Positions 45,101 to 53,308 of a DNA stretch of 64,000 bases are shown piece by piece. This DNA comes from Larix kaempferi (lineage: Eukaryota > Streptophyta > Pinopsida > Pinales > Pinaceae), in NCBI GenBank assembly GCA_027924585.1, contig BSBM01000191.1, forward strand, positions 1,984,001 to 2,048,000. The letters run 5' to 3'. Position 1 is the first letter of the stretch. Each line of letters opens with the position of its first letter. The position numbers were made by a program, and so were the translations under genes. The notes beneath the pieces are model-generated. The model was not told where the DNA came from. It worked only from the letters and a program-made list of their open reading frames with translations, and ran no database searches.

Positions 45101-46117
45101 TCACCAGAAAATAAAAGGAGGAATTTAGAACAATGCAGCAAACACAATGTCGATACTTTATCTATCCACGGTTTATTCAAATTTAGACTTATATAACTTC
45201 GTTTTCAACCTAACCCTCAAATTTGAGGGGAAAGAAGCAGTCATGAACACTTATGACCAACCCCTGCTCGTGAATTTTTTTTTTTCCAGCTTAATTGACA
45301 AACTTTGCAGAATTTTGCCAAAATTTGAACTCTAATTTAACAAAAAATTACAAAATAACTGACAAACTTTGCAGAATTTTGCCTGAACTTGAACTTTAAT
45401 TTAACAAAAAATTACAGAAATTTAAGTTAAGTATAAAGTCTTTTGGAACTATGCTGAACAAAGGAGAATGGCTACAGCCGCCGCAGTGAAACGAAAAATC
45501 GAACAGTCGGCAATTTTTAAAACATTTCTCAATATTACTTACTAAAATCAACGAAGACTACCTCTGCATAATGTCACATGATACCGTCATAGTTAGAGAT
45601 AAGCAGGAAGTAACCCTTTGAAGTTCCAACAGAAAACAATAAAGTCAGGTTACCTGACAGCCAGATTGGTAATATAGACGACCGAAGGAGTGTTTTCCTG
45701 AAAAAGGCGAACGGTGGCGAGCTCATCCGCTTGCAATTTCCGAGCGGGAGTCACAACAAAGGCGTTGGCGTCGCCCGTATCGACGACATTAAGTGTAAGA
45801 ATGGAGAGGATTGCTGCCATGCTCGTACACCAAACTAAGGTATGCTCCACGCTTTCTCGCAAGACGGACACATACCTCTCCAATAACAATTTCAAATTGA
45901 ATGCGCTCTCCCTCTCCGTCTCCTCTCGCGCTACTGATTGCGAGGTTACACCATTCACGGAATTTATGCTGTTTCTAATCCGCAGCTTATTGCAAACCGT
46001 CAGATTTAAATTGAAATTGCGCGTCTGTTTTTCGAGATATTTACGAGGGGCTGATCTGCTTGATGGGATGAAGTTCATGAGAGGGAAACGAGCAGAAGAA
46101 GCCATGGCAGCGGCCAT
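23977..46117 (-). CDS. DEG1: Chloroplast serine protease DEG1/DegP1 (5' three exons)
   Basis: HtrA/DegP-type protease of the thylakoid lumen; in Arabidopsis it degrades damaged photosystem II proteins. Exons 45654-46117, 44864-44986 and 23977-24148 join in frame to 253 residues (family about 440). Residues 1-118 are a bipartite transit peptide: Ser/Arg-rich stroma part, then a hydrophobic segment (about 94-112) and a lumenal cleavage site GDANA. ATVRLFQENTPSVVYITNL follows. The catalytic His is residue 187 (TNYHVI) and Asp is 217 (QDKDVAV), spaced 30 as I recall for Arabidopsis Deg1. The Ser exon and PDZ domain are missing, beyond the left edge. All four junctions seen fit GT/AG and the family sequence. 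Intron 1 is 667 bp, intron 2 is 20,715 bp, intron 3 at least 23,976 bp. The frame is intact, so the gene is probably functional. Confidence 0.9.
24519..25110. repeat. Tandem duplication, two units of about 296 bp
   Basis: 24519-24816 and 24817-25110 share GTAAGTTTATTAT, AAAGGACGTGGA, AAGCAGGTACTAGTTCACAA and GGATCCATAGTTTGAC, with about 10-15% divergence. The flanks 24149-24518 and 25111-25606 have no gene I can support. Confidence 0.75.
25852..27252. mobile_element. Non-autonomous hAT element A, 1401 bp
   Basis: Perfect 8-bp target duplication GTTAAAAG (25844-25851 and 27253-27260). Terminal inverted repeats CAACGTTGAAAAAGTCG (left) and CAGCGTTGAAAAAGTCG (right, reverse complement) differ at one base. 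Subterminal AAAAGTCGGCAAG / TCGCGATTTTTCGGCGACTT motifs are reiterated at both ends. No transposase is inside. It carries a long internal hairpin (26764-26959). Confidence 0.92.
26764..26959. repeat. Internal hairpin of hAT-A, 78-bp arms
   Basis: 26764-26841 and 26881-26959 are near-perfect reverse complements around a 39-nt loop. Each arm holds two copies of a 25-bp GGAAAATGAAAGATAAAGAGA unit. The related element hAT-D has only one uninverted counterpart, so the hairpin arose by inverted duplication in this copy or lineage. Confidence 0.85.
28655..28840. repeat. 186-bp hairpin (MITE or small-RNA precursor-like)
   Basis: 28655-28730 pairs with 28758-28840 around a 27-nt loop, about 90% complementary, with blocks GGAGCTAGTATGGAAAACC and TGGACTGCTCAGCTGAGTC and their complements. 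The 14-bp direct repeats CAGGAATTAACTTT at 28644-28657 and 28869-28882 flank it. No terminal motif of a named superfamily is evident. 28206-28643 has no gene. Confidence 0.75.
29042..29482 (+). pseudogene. Copia integrase fragment
   Basis: The reading gives KAKIHDQDLPMFLWAEASNT, AVYIQNKCPHEILEDNTPKE and AFTGVKPKVSHFCIFG, the conserved end of the copia integrase core ('LP..LWAEA...A.Y..N..P......TP.E...G.KP.V.H...FG'). A frame change follows, where AYPVYIHIPAE continues the expected 'CPVYIHVP.EKR'. The catalytic Asp residues and all flanking pol sequence are missing. 29483-30379 has no gene I can assign. Confidence 0.85.
32390..32545. repeat. Short tandem repeat in LTR2
   Basis: Two to three units of about 62 bp with CATGT(C/T)GG(C/T)TCATAAAATAA, in the LTR2 interior. 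Confidence 0.5.
32788..32838 (+). other. CTCTTGAAT double-hairpin module
   Basis: CTCTTGAATCTCGCAA pairs with TTGCGGATAAAGAG; then CTCTCTACCGGAGAG. Confidence 0.65.
32867..32923 (+). other. AATAAA plus double hairpin of LTR2
   Basis: AATAAA at 32867-32872; hairpin 1 GTGGGA...TCCCAC at 32879-32897; hairpin 2 CTTCCCCCATTTGGGGGAAG at 32904-32923. Confidence 0.7.
33090..33360. repeat. Tandem duplication in LTR2, about 135-bp units
   Basis: TTTGCATGCTAAATGAAGTAC... through ...TTAGTGTAGTTTTA occurs twice with only a few differences. Confidence 0.8.
33381..33501 (+). other. Two CTCTTGAAT double-hairpin modules in tandem
   Basis: 33381-33429: CTCTTAAATCTCG pairs with CGGATCAAGAG, then CTCTCTATCGGAGAG. 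33452-33501: the same layout with CTCCCTGTCGGAGAG, where one second-stem pair is weakened. Confidence 0.6.
36017..36450. other. hAT-C 3' untranslated part
   Basis: Non-coding sequence after the transposase stop. It ends ATTTTTTCGCCGATGTTGCC, which continues after the LTR4 insertion and matches the reverse complement of the hAT-A left end (25905-25930). Confidence 0.6.
37372..37523 (-). other. Two CTCTTGAAC double-hairpin modules in LTR4
   Basis: 37372-37423 and 37477-37523, both on the minus strand. In the second, CTCTTGAACTTGG pairs with CCAAGTCAAGAG. Confidence 0.6.
38078..38135 (-). other. AATAAA plus double hairpin of LTR4
   Basis: On the minus strand: AATAAA at 38130-38135; hairpin 1 GTGGGG...CCCCCAC at 38102-38122; hairpin 2 CTTCCCC-TATTT-GGGGAAG at 38078-38096. 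Confidence 0.7.
38418..38530. repeat. Minisatellite in LTR4, about 47-bp units
   Basis: GTGGCAGCCAATGAA and AGTCAACTCAT blocks repeat two and a half times. Confidence 0.6.
38750..39110. repeat. Purine-rich expansion in LTR4
   Basis: About 360 bp of strongly G+A-rich plus strand (AAGAGG, GGAAGAG, GAGGACG units). The open frames on both strands (Lys/Arg/Gly-rich or Leu/Ser/Pro-rich) are artefacts of this composition. Confidence 0.65.
40140..40440. repeat. Imperfect duplication in LTR4
   Basis: Two units of about 160-180 bp sharing ACCAATAAACAAG-like, ACGTGAGCTTAG, GATTGACGTGAG and GGAGACAAGTG blocks. Confidence 0.5.
41444..41502. mobile_element. Right terminus of hAT-C
   Basis: GAGAAGATATTTTCTGAACC, CTCGCCGATTTTTTGCCGAT and TTTTTTCAACTATG match the reverse complement of the hAT-A left end in order and spacing. 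The predicted element end is CAACTATG at 41502, with AACTGAAC (41503-41510) as the one-sided candidate target duplication; its partner on the left was not found. Confidence 0.65.
41511..42067. other. DEG1 intron 2, no gene seen
   Basis: Low-repeat intron sequence with no coding signal. Confidence 0.4.
42068..42208. repeat. Tandem duplication, units of 68-73 bp
   Basis: GGACATGCATGGAGATGAAG... through ...AAGGCAGCATGCTC occurs twice; the second unit has a 5-bp insertion (GGAAA). The hAT-D element inserted at its right edge. Confidence 0.85.
42209..43299. mobile_element. Non-autonomous hAT element D, 1091 bp
   Basis: Perfect 8-bp target duplication GCTCTGAT (42201-42208 and 43300-43307). Ends: CAATGTTTTAGAAGTC (left) and TAGTGTTTGAAAACTC (right, reverse complement). 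Subterminal GACTCGG/ACTGGTC motifs. The interior shares blocks with hAT-A (TCAAACATCCTGAAACAATT near 42868 and 26738; TTAAAGATTCCAAG near 42357 and 26168), so both derive from one family despite different terminal motifs. Confidence 0.88.
43308..44863. other. DEG1 intron 2, no gene seen
   Basis: AT-rich sequence with a small direct repeat (CATATCTGACC(G/A)GCAAGTTTACATAATC, 44680-44735). No coding or element ends recognised. Confidence 0.4.
44864..44986 (-). CDS. DEG1: DEG1 exon 2
   Basis: 123 nt. The acceptor CGCATGCAG precedes 44986 and the donor GTCAG follows 44864. Encodes QDAFTLDVLEVPQGSGSGFI, then WDQQGHIVTNYHVIRGASDV, containing the catalytic His. Both edges split Arg codons, and the joins give NLAVR-QDAF and GASDVR-VTLG as expected for DEG1. 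Confidence 0.95.
45296..45419. repeat. Tandem duplication in DEG1 intron 1
   Basis: TTGACAAACTTTGCAGAATTTTGCC... through ...TTTAACAAAAAATTACA occurs twice (about 66-bp units). Confidence 0.75.
45654..46117 (-). CDS. DEG1: DEG1 exon 1
   Basis: 464 nt starting at ATG 46117 (a second in-frame ATG at 46105 is also possible). The donor GTAACC follows 45654. Encodes the transit peptide and the mature N-terminus (FVVTPARKLQADELATVRLF). The long open frame on the opposite strand here is a shadow. Confidence 0.95.
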
Positions 46118-46188
46118 GGGCGATGGAAGCTACTATTGCTACTACAACGTCCCACTCCCGCCCAATGGAATGGAAGGAGCTCATCAGG

Positions 46189-46195
46189 CTTTATA
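46189..46195 (-). promoter_or_regulatory. DEG1 TATA box
   Basis: TATAAAG on the minus strand, 72 bp upstream of the ATG, leaving room for a 5' leader of about 40 nt. Confidence 0.5.
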
Positions 46196-46212
46196 ACTGC
46201 TAATGGATAAGC

Positions 46213-46290
46213 AAACAAGAGCCACGTGGTGGCAATGTCCCTGACTTTGCCACTTGCTTTATTTGAAGAAAGTTATAGGGATGCGTTGTA
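46213..46290. repeat. Promoter-proximal segment, copy 1
   Basis: AAACAAGAGCCACGTGGTGG and the following 55 bp recur at 50282-50358, where the G-box is broken (CCACGAGG). Confidence 0.7.
46222..46229 (-). promoter_or_regulatory. G-box upstream of DEG1
   Basis: The palindrome CCACGTGG lies about 27 bp upstream of the TATA box. G-boxes commonly bind bZIP and bHLH factors in light-regulated plant promoters, which would suit a photosystem-repair protease. Confidence 0.5.
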
Positions 46291-48419
46291 GACAATCGAT
46301 GTAGATCAATATGAATTAGCCAGGTTAATGGTCTGAAATATGTTTTCCTTCTCCATAGGTTCATAAACCCCTTAGGGGAAAATCTTTTTTGCAACAAAAA
46401 CAACAAGTCTTCCGACTGCTCGGGTCACAGAAATATAAACCTCATGAAGCATAGGTAAATACCTACACATATGCATTTTTAGTAGGCACCCTTCCACCTC
46501 AGGTGCATGACTTGAGAAGAAGACCGCTACTGATGGGTGTGGATGCATTGTTGTGATATTGATGAGTTCTCAAAGCATGTGCGGAGCAATTCCATTTCTC
46601 GGCTTTGTTATACATTGTGTGGAATCTGCCACATCTATCATCAAGAGCACAACCGAGGGTTCATGCATTATTTGTACGAAACCTTCTACACAGTGGATTG
46701 TTCAATATGCTTCAATGGGAACTGCAAAAAAGAGAACGTCGATCAATGAAGATGTGAAAGCATAGATGAACGAACTAGAAAAAATCCCATAGAAAGAATG
46801 AGGATGACTCTTATTGAGAAGGTGGATATGAAACCATTATAATAGATTCTTAATATTGGATACCAAAGTTTCTAAAATGACTGAGATTTACTTAGTTAAA
46901 TCCCTAATTTTGCAAGGAATGGAGGAAAGGGACACTCAACAACATTTGAGCATCATGTAGAAATTTGGCTTCATGGAATCCAAATATGAACCTCTTATCA
47001 AGTTTTGTTGGGATCTGAAAGGCAATGGTAGTGGATAAAGAAAATGAACCAAAAGGAAAAGAGATCAATGAGCACTCTATTGAGGACAATCAACATAAAT
47101 CTTGGCTTGATTTTATTATTGTCAACTCTAACTCAAAAAATGAACAAAAACTTAGTTTTTCTACCATGTATATTCTTCTAATTTATATTCAATTTGTAGT
47201 TTTTCTACCATGTATATTCTTCTAATTTATATTCAATTTGTAAGTTGTGAGAATCTTATTAGATCCCTACTTAGTAGTCTCTACCAGGAGCTCATTAGAT
47301 CCTTAGCTTAATAGTCCCAAGTCTTAAAGGGTTCTTTTTGTCTTTTTTAAAAGAACTATAATGTATTAAGAGTATATTGTATTAACTCTTATAGAAGACA
47401 TTCAATCTGTTTTGATAACGATTGTATATTCTCCTAATATTTCTTGACATTCTTTTTCATTAGGGAAATTTTGATTTGCAATGTTGTAATCTATATATAT
47501 ATAAAGCAAATTAATAATTTAAAAAATATTAAATTAAAATATTTTATTATGATTTAAAAAGATTACACAATCAAATTATAATTATTAAAGCTTAAAATTA
47601 TGGATAAACCAAATCCTTTAATTATATATGAAAATAACAATGAAATATTGTTCCAACCATGAAAATAATACTACTTAAAAATCACTTCAAAACTTACCAG
47701 TTTTAAATTTAATTTAAGAAGGAATAGTTTTTAAGTAACCCACAATCCCCATAATCATGGATGTTGTTAATAAATATTGTTATAGCACGGAAGCTCTAGA
47801 AAGGAAAACCTATAAGAAAAGCATCATTTGTCATGTGATCCATTAAATTTCTTCTACTTATAAGCCCTCCTTCCATTCAATAATATTTAAACATTAATCC
47901 AAGTCTATATATACATATATATAAATTCTTAATATACGAAGAAAAAATACCCTAAGCTATATGTGATTATTAAAACAACTTACAAATATATTAACAAGAA
48001 ATGAAAACGCATTGTAAAATATTAAGAGATAATATTCTCTATATAAATGCTTTACATTTTACCATTTGCCATTTGGATATTATATATATATGAAAAACTA
48101 AAAAAACTCCTACACTTATCGTTAAGATGCCAAAAAAATATATTCCTCATAACCACTTTGAAAATATGAATAATATATATTCTTATGAATAATAACTGCC
48201 ATATAAGTTTTATTTACTTCGGTTGGAGTGCCGGACTTGAATTAGAATCATGTCGACTTTTAGGCACTCTCAGGAAGGTAAATCAAGTGGCAAATTTTTA
48301 TTTATTTTTCAAAGAGTATGGGACAAGATCCGTAGAGATTTTATTTTGAAATGGTTAAACACATTTGACTCTATTCATATTTTTTCTAAAATACATTTCC
48401 TTCAACTTGTAAAAAAATA
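46291..48419. other. No assignable gene
   Basis: Contains small open frames without recognised similarity (46537-47090), a 44-bp tandem duplication (47154-47243) and very AT-rich sequence with TATATA runs (47490-48200). Confidence 0.4.
47154..47243. repeat. 44-bp tandem duplication
   Basis: AGTTTTTCTACCATGTATAT... occurs twice in direct succession without differences over almost the whole unit. Confidence 0.85.
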
Positions 48420-48690
48420 TTTCGTCCTCAGCTTGTTTGAGGCTAGCAATGCGGAGTGGGATGCGATGAACCAAAGTATGTGATTAAACCCGGGTGACTC
48501 TGGATGGATGCTCCAATAAAGGGTGACACGGGATGCTGCCGGAAAAGAGATATGCGCTGATGATGGAAATAAAGAAAAGGATTTATGTTTCCCTTGCCCT
48601 CCTACCGTCAAGCTTCGCAATAAATCCCTCGCCTTCCTTATGTTAGGCGAGCTTGAGGCTAGCAATGCTAAGTATGGATTGTTAGTAATT
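48420..48690. repeat. Unassigned segment with direct repeats at both ends
   Basis: GAGGCTAGCAATGC occurs near 48438 and 48654, bracketing about 215 bp of balanced composition unlike the AT-rich surroundings. A 97-codon minus-strand frame (IHPESPGFNHILWFIASHSA) spans it. I cannot name it; possibly a retroelement piece. Confidence 0.4.
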
Positions 48691-49317
48691 TCCACATATA
48701 CATCTCTCCAAAACGGGTCAATAAATCGCCATGCACCTCAGAAAACGGGTCATTAACCACCACTACTTCGTCACTGCCATTAGGGCTTTGATACACTCCA
48801 CACCGCGACATTTCTACAGTTTGGTAACGCAATATTTGACAAACATAGTTATCCTGGGATCGATGGCAAGCAATATCATTACAACATTAAGTAATAAATC
48901 CATTGGATATATAACAAAACTTAAATGAAACCAAGGAAGACAAAATATTGCATGTCAACTATGGAGTAACCCTTTGTGCTGCGCTGTGGACGCATACCCA
49001 TCGCAGAAGCAACGTCGAAATGAGTACAGAGATCCCCTTCATTGCAGGAGTACCTTATGCTTGCTAGTCAGAGTAGATATCAGTCCCCTTATTACCTGGT
49101 AATATTTTTATTTGAAATCAAATACCCAAGGCAAAACTCAGAGTTAAAAAATATCTGTACATATATTTAACACCTTAGAATTGTAAAAACCAAGTTCTTA
49201 CTGTAACAACAGTACATTGCATTCATACTAGCCCATTGCACGAGCTGCCAACATCAAACCTGCTCACACCAGACTACAATCAGAACTCGGCCTCCATAGC
49301 AAACCCAAAAAGGAGTA
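48691..49317. other. No gene seen
   Basis: Searched on the minus strand for a second universal-stress-protein exon; none recognised. 49205-49265 resembles the repeat upstream of the USP exon (CATTCATAC, GCCCATTGCACGAG). Confidence 0.4.
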
Positions 49318-49403
49318 AGACACTTCAAGATTAATATTGGCCAATCACAAGCTCTGAGATAGACACTTCAAGATTAATATTGGCCAATCACAAGCTCTGA
49401 GAT
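49318..49403. repeat. 43-bp tandem duplication
   Basis: AGACACTTCAAGATTAATAT...CTCTGAGAT occurs twice with no differences. Confidence 0.9.
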
Positions 49404-49561
49404 GAATTAAAACAATACGCTCAATATACTGCTTTCTATGGCTAAAATGATTAAATCCTTTCAAAATCAATAAACCCCAAAAGCCTTATATCATTTTACA
49501 CGGTGAATTGCATCCTACAAATCTCCATTACAGCAGGAGAAAAATGCTTGAAGAGACTGAC

Positions 49562-49760
49562 CTGGGTTTCCGATTACGAGAAGGGAAATTGGATCGCGCT
49601 GAGCATGAATGAGAATGACCCTATCATGCAATGTAAACAGGTTGTTAAGAGCCCATTGGAGAGCGTTGATGCTCTCCTTGCTCTCGTTTATGGCCACCAA
49701 TATGAGCCTGCTTGACATCCTCTGCTCCTCCATGGACTCCATTAATGCAGTAGATTCCAT
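49562..49760 (-). CDS. Universal stress protein-like, first exon
   Basis: 199 nt from ATG 49760 to the donor GTCAGT after 49562. Encodes SSRLILVAINESKESINALQ, then WALNNLFTLHDRVILIHAQR. This is the N-terminal beta-alpha-beta of the USP fold ('ilVAiDeSeeS..AL.WAl.n......d.viLiHv'), followed by DPISLLVIGNP. Small USP-domain proteins act in stress responses and many bind ATP through a later G..G.....S motif. That half is not visible anywhere between this exon and the DEG1 promoter at 46.2 kb, so this is either an orphan exon or a gene whose remaining exons have decayed. The start is supported by the ATG and the clean donor. The plus-strand open frames over it are shadows. Confidence 0.7.
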
Positions 49761-49920
49761 CTGCTTACACCTATCTTCACAGCCACTAAATTATGTTGCT
49801 CTATGCAATCAAGAAAAGAATTCTGGTGAGGATCGGCAGTTGTGGGCACACATAAATGGGAAAAGCAGTATGTTTGCGGCCTTACGTTTCCGCGGGTTTC
49901 GTGTCTTCCACGCGTTTTTA

Positions 49921-50100
49921 ATGGCGCTAGCCCATTGCACGAGTACGAACTGCACTTATTTTACACTGCATTCATACAAGCCCATTGCGTGAGTACGCAC
50001 TGCAGCCATACCGCAGTTATTGCAATGACCCATTGCACCAAGTTCTTGTTGTGACAACACTACACTGCATTCATACCGCTGCAGCTATCCTACTGTGCAA
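49921..50100. repeat. GCATTCATAC / GCCCATTGCAC minisatellite upstream of USP
   Basis: Three to four degenerate units with CACTGCATTCATACAAGCCC and ATTGC(A/G)(C/T)GAGTAC. A related unit lies downstream of the exon at 49205-49265, so the USP exon is bracketed by copies. Confidence 0.6.
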
Positions 50101-50129
50101 GTACACACTGCCACCCCAACTGCGCCCAG

Positions 50130-50280
50130 GACGCTTATGTAAGCCCGCCGCCGGCTCCTGGGGCGCGGAAAACTAAGACTACATCACATTGTCCGGCTCC
50201 AATGAAAGGCAAGATAAATACTATTTTTTTTAAGTTATAAATAAAAAAATCACAATGCTAATGTTCCAACCATAGCAATA
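50130..50280. repeat. GC-rich then AT-rich segment, copy 1
   Basis: GCCCGCCGCCGG(C/G)(T/G)CCTGGGGC followed by CC(A)AT(G/A)AA and AAATCACA blocks matches 62425-62580 in order and spacing. Confidence 0.6.
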
Positions 50281-50281
50281 T

Positions 50282-50358
50282 AAACAAGAGCCACGAGGTG
50301 GCAATGTCCCTTACGTTGCTACCTGCGCTATTTGGGAAAGAGCTATTTGTGGGAAGGT
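50282..50358. repeat. DEG1-promoter-like segment, copy 2
   Basis: Similar to 46213-46290 (AAACAAGAGCCACGAGGTGG...), leading directly into the LINE relic. Confidence 0.65.
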
Positions 50359-50860
50359 GTGGGGAATTGATATAGGAGAACTTAGTTCAAAAGTAGTTGA
50401 CCTATTCTTAATGGGGGATGATGCTATCTCCAAGACACTTGATTGTTTTCTAGCAACTAAGCAACTTGTGGACAATATATGTAGTATCATATCATGGATG
50501 GGAGAAGGAGGGACATCTAACGAAGTTCCAATATTTCTTCAAGTGAGGGTTATGGCACCAAAAATCCATGGTCCTTTTAAGTTTAATTCTGATTGCATCA
50601 AGGACCCAAAATTTAGAGAAATTATTAAAAATGGATGGAGGCAATATAATTATCAACTAGAGGAATTAGCAGGAATTCATTGTAAGAATTAGTTCATTGA
50701 ATACCTAAAAAGAATAAAAAAGAAAACTATAGAATGCACAAAGAACAAATTCAAAGACTCAAGAGTAGATTTGGATTATGTAGGAAGGCATAGCAAATAT
50801 CTTCAATTCAATTATGAATGGTATTTTTAGCGAGGCAAAGTTGAAGAAGCCAAAATTGAA
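50340..50860 (+). pseudogene. LINE endonuclease/linker relic
   Basis: The plus-strand reading gives NEVPIFLQVRVMAPKIHGPF, KFNSDCIKDPKFREIIKNGW, then, after a stop, coil-rich Lys/Glu sequence. 'SDH.PI.L......PFKFN..W..D..F...I...W' is the junction between the AP-endonuclease and the reverse transcriptase of plant L1-type LINEs. The endonuclease core and RT are absent. Confidence 0.6.
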
Positions 50861-53308
50861 TAAAGACGCTTAAAAGGAGATAATAGATTAGGATGAAGGT
50901 CGAGGAACAATATCAAAGCTACATCGATATCCCAAGGTGATGAAAAACATTATATTCTTTGCAATTATGCAAAAAAGAGGAAAGATATAAACACTATATG
51001 GAGCATAGATGTTGAGATGGGGGACTTTGGCACACAATTTTAGTGATTTGGCATAAATCGTTATAAATCACTTCAACAATCCTTTGAAGGAACATCCTAC
51101 AGATAACATAGGAGTGATATTAGTGAGTTGAAGAATCACATCAATAAATGTTGTTGAATATTCCGAGAGGAACACACTTAAATTATCAAGCAGGGTAATC
51201 ATGGATATGTGAAGTATATTGCAAAATTTATGCAGTCTTCAAGGGTAAAATAGCCATGAAATTGATTTTGCATTATTTTCTTTTACGTAAATTATGGAAA
51301 CTACATTAATTTTATATTTAAATTTTGCTTTGACAAAGGTTCTAGTGTTAAGTAGTGAAATTCATCCAGTCATAAAATGCCATTGGCTCGTTGGTTGGTG
51401 CTACAAAACCCTATAGCTCCTAAAAATTGAAACTATTGTGTTGAAAGTAAAATAAATGATTCAGAACTTAATGCTGCTAGAAAAGAAACTAATTACTAAA
51501 GAGTATATTCAATGCTTTAGAAATAAAACTAATCTATAGCACATTGAACAAAGCAACAACTCTTGTTTAAACCACAACTTGATGATATGTTGCCAAAAAC
51601 AAAATCACAAAAACATAGATATTCTAACTACAAAATTGAAGGCAACAATAATGAAATGCAAATGCAAAGACATATTCAAAGGTGCATTCACCGAGAACCA
51701 CTTAAGTGGGCCTTACTTGAAGAGGGATAGCAAATCCCTTCTTAAAAGAATTATATTATCTCAAAAGAATATCAATGTTTTATTTCAAGTTTCAAAATTG
51801 GAAACTTAAATCTATAGCTCTGCAACCCTAGTTCTATGCAACTTCGAAATATACCATTTTCTACCCTCACTCGAGACACAAATGGACATATTTATACTGA
51901 AGAGAGCTTGAATTCATCATAAATATTAAGGAACTTCAATTTTTGTACCAATACTCTTAGCCATAGAATCACTAACTTCTTCTTCATAAGTTATGGTTGC
52001 TTATTGAGAGATGACATTATAGGGTACATGACCCTTCTTCGACACTAGAATGGATGGTTTATTGGAGAGTTCACAAAGCCACTCGTCCTCTTGGTTGGCT
52101 ACCTTATTAAGTTGTTGTGCAGTGTGCATCAATTCCCCATCTTCTCAAGTTGGAGAGTTGTGGAATGTGTGCTTCTATAGACCTCTTGTTTCTTTGTTTG
52201 GGTTATAGGGATGAGTTAATAACCCTATATGCCCTAATTTTATACTAATTCTAGTGTTGTCAATTGGTCACTTTGGTGGTTATAAAGCTCAACAATGGGC
52301 AAAAATACAATATTCTTGAGAGGCATATGAATATACATGTCGAACAAAATGTGCCATATTCAAGATCCCATCATACTCCTTAACTTAGAGATTTGTGTGA
52401 TCTCATGTAAAAGGGAAAGAAAAACTAAATTTATGAAGATATTGTAGCTTGCAGGGGATAGGTGTTTTCATTGATGTATATATGATGTCTATGGAAGTTT
52501 TGATTAATTCCCCATCATATGTTTGTACTCACATGCAAAGGAAAAGACCTACGATTTTATGGATTTCATCAACAATAGGAGACTTATATGTAACAGTCCC
52601 AAGACAGCTGTTAATCGAAAGGTGGAAACCCAAATTTCATAATTGAATGCTAATAATTGAAGGATCATGGAGACATGTAAAATGCCCAAATTTCATAATT
52701 GAACGCAAATAATTGACCAACATTGCTAATAATTGAAGGATCATGGGGACATGTAAAATGATCTAACTGGAAAAGTATATTTATATAATCACATTGAATG
52801 CATTGAAAAAAATATGTGCCAAAATTTCTATAAATCTACGATTAAGAATTTTATATACCAAGGAGCATATACATTCAAGAACGTTGTTGATGAGCTGCTA
52901 ACTAAAGCATGATAGAATAACATGAAAAGAGAGGTCTTGTAGCTAGAATAGTTGTCAACTGAATTAGGACATGATCTAAAACAACCATTTAGCCACTTAA
53001 CCACTGTCCCAAACATATATCATGACTATTGCTTAAAGAATAATATATTGCTAAAGATCTACCTCTAAGATGAGGTTTCATGAATTAGCTTACAGAAAGA
53101 GATAATGTCAGCTAGAAAACAAGTATATTGTTAAATAGGAAAGAAGAAACTAAGCATTGTATAATAGCATTGATGCAAAGGAAAGAAATGTATTTGCATT
53201 GTAAATGTTATCAGCTGTAGAGATGCATGTTCTAGAAAGGTAAATGAGAGATTCAAAATTGCTATGCAAGTCATTTTAATACATGCAATCAATAGCTATT
53301 TAGACAGT
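50861..53308. other. No assignable gene
   Basis: AT-rich; may include degraded LINE sequence. Holds a direct repeat (52627-52762). TGTAACAGTCCC at 52588 resembles an LTR start, but no matching end was found. Confidence 0.35.
52627..52762. repeat. Direct repeats with AATTTCATAATTGAA
   Basis: CCAAATTTCATAATTGAA(T/C)GC and GCTAATAATTGAAGGATCATGG each occur twice. Confidence 0.7.

Noticed and set aside
45714-46196. 160-codon plus-strand frame
   Set aside because: Exact antisense of DEG1 exon 1 and its leader, which is well supported on the minus strand.
49609-49992. 127-codon plus-strand frame
   Set aside because: Antisense of the USP exon plus the upstream repeat.
52588-52600. TGTAACAGTCCC as an LTR start
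   Set aside because: No matching LTR end or target duplication found.
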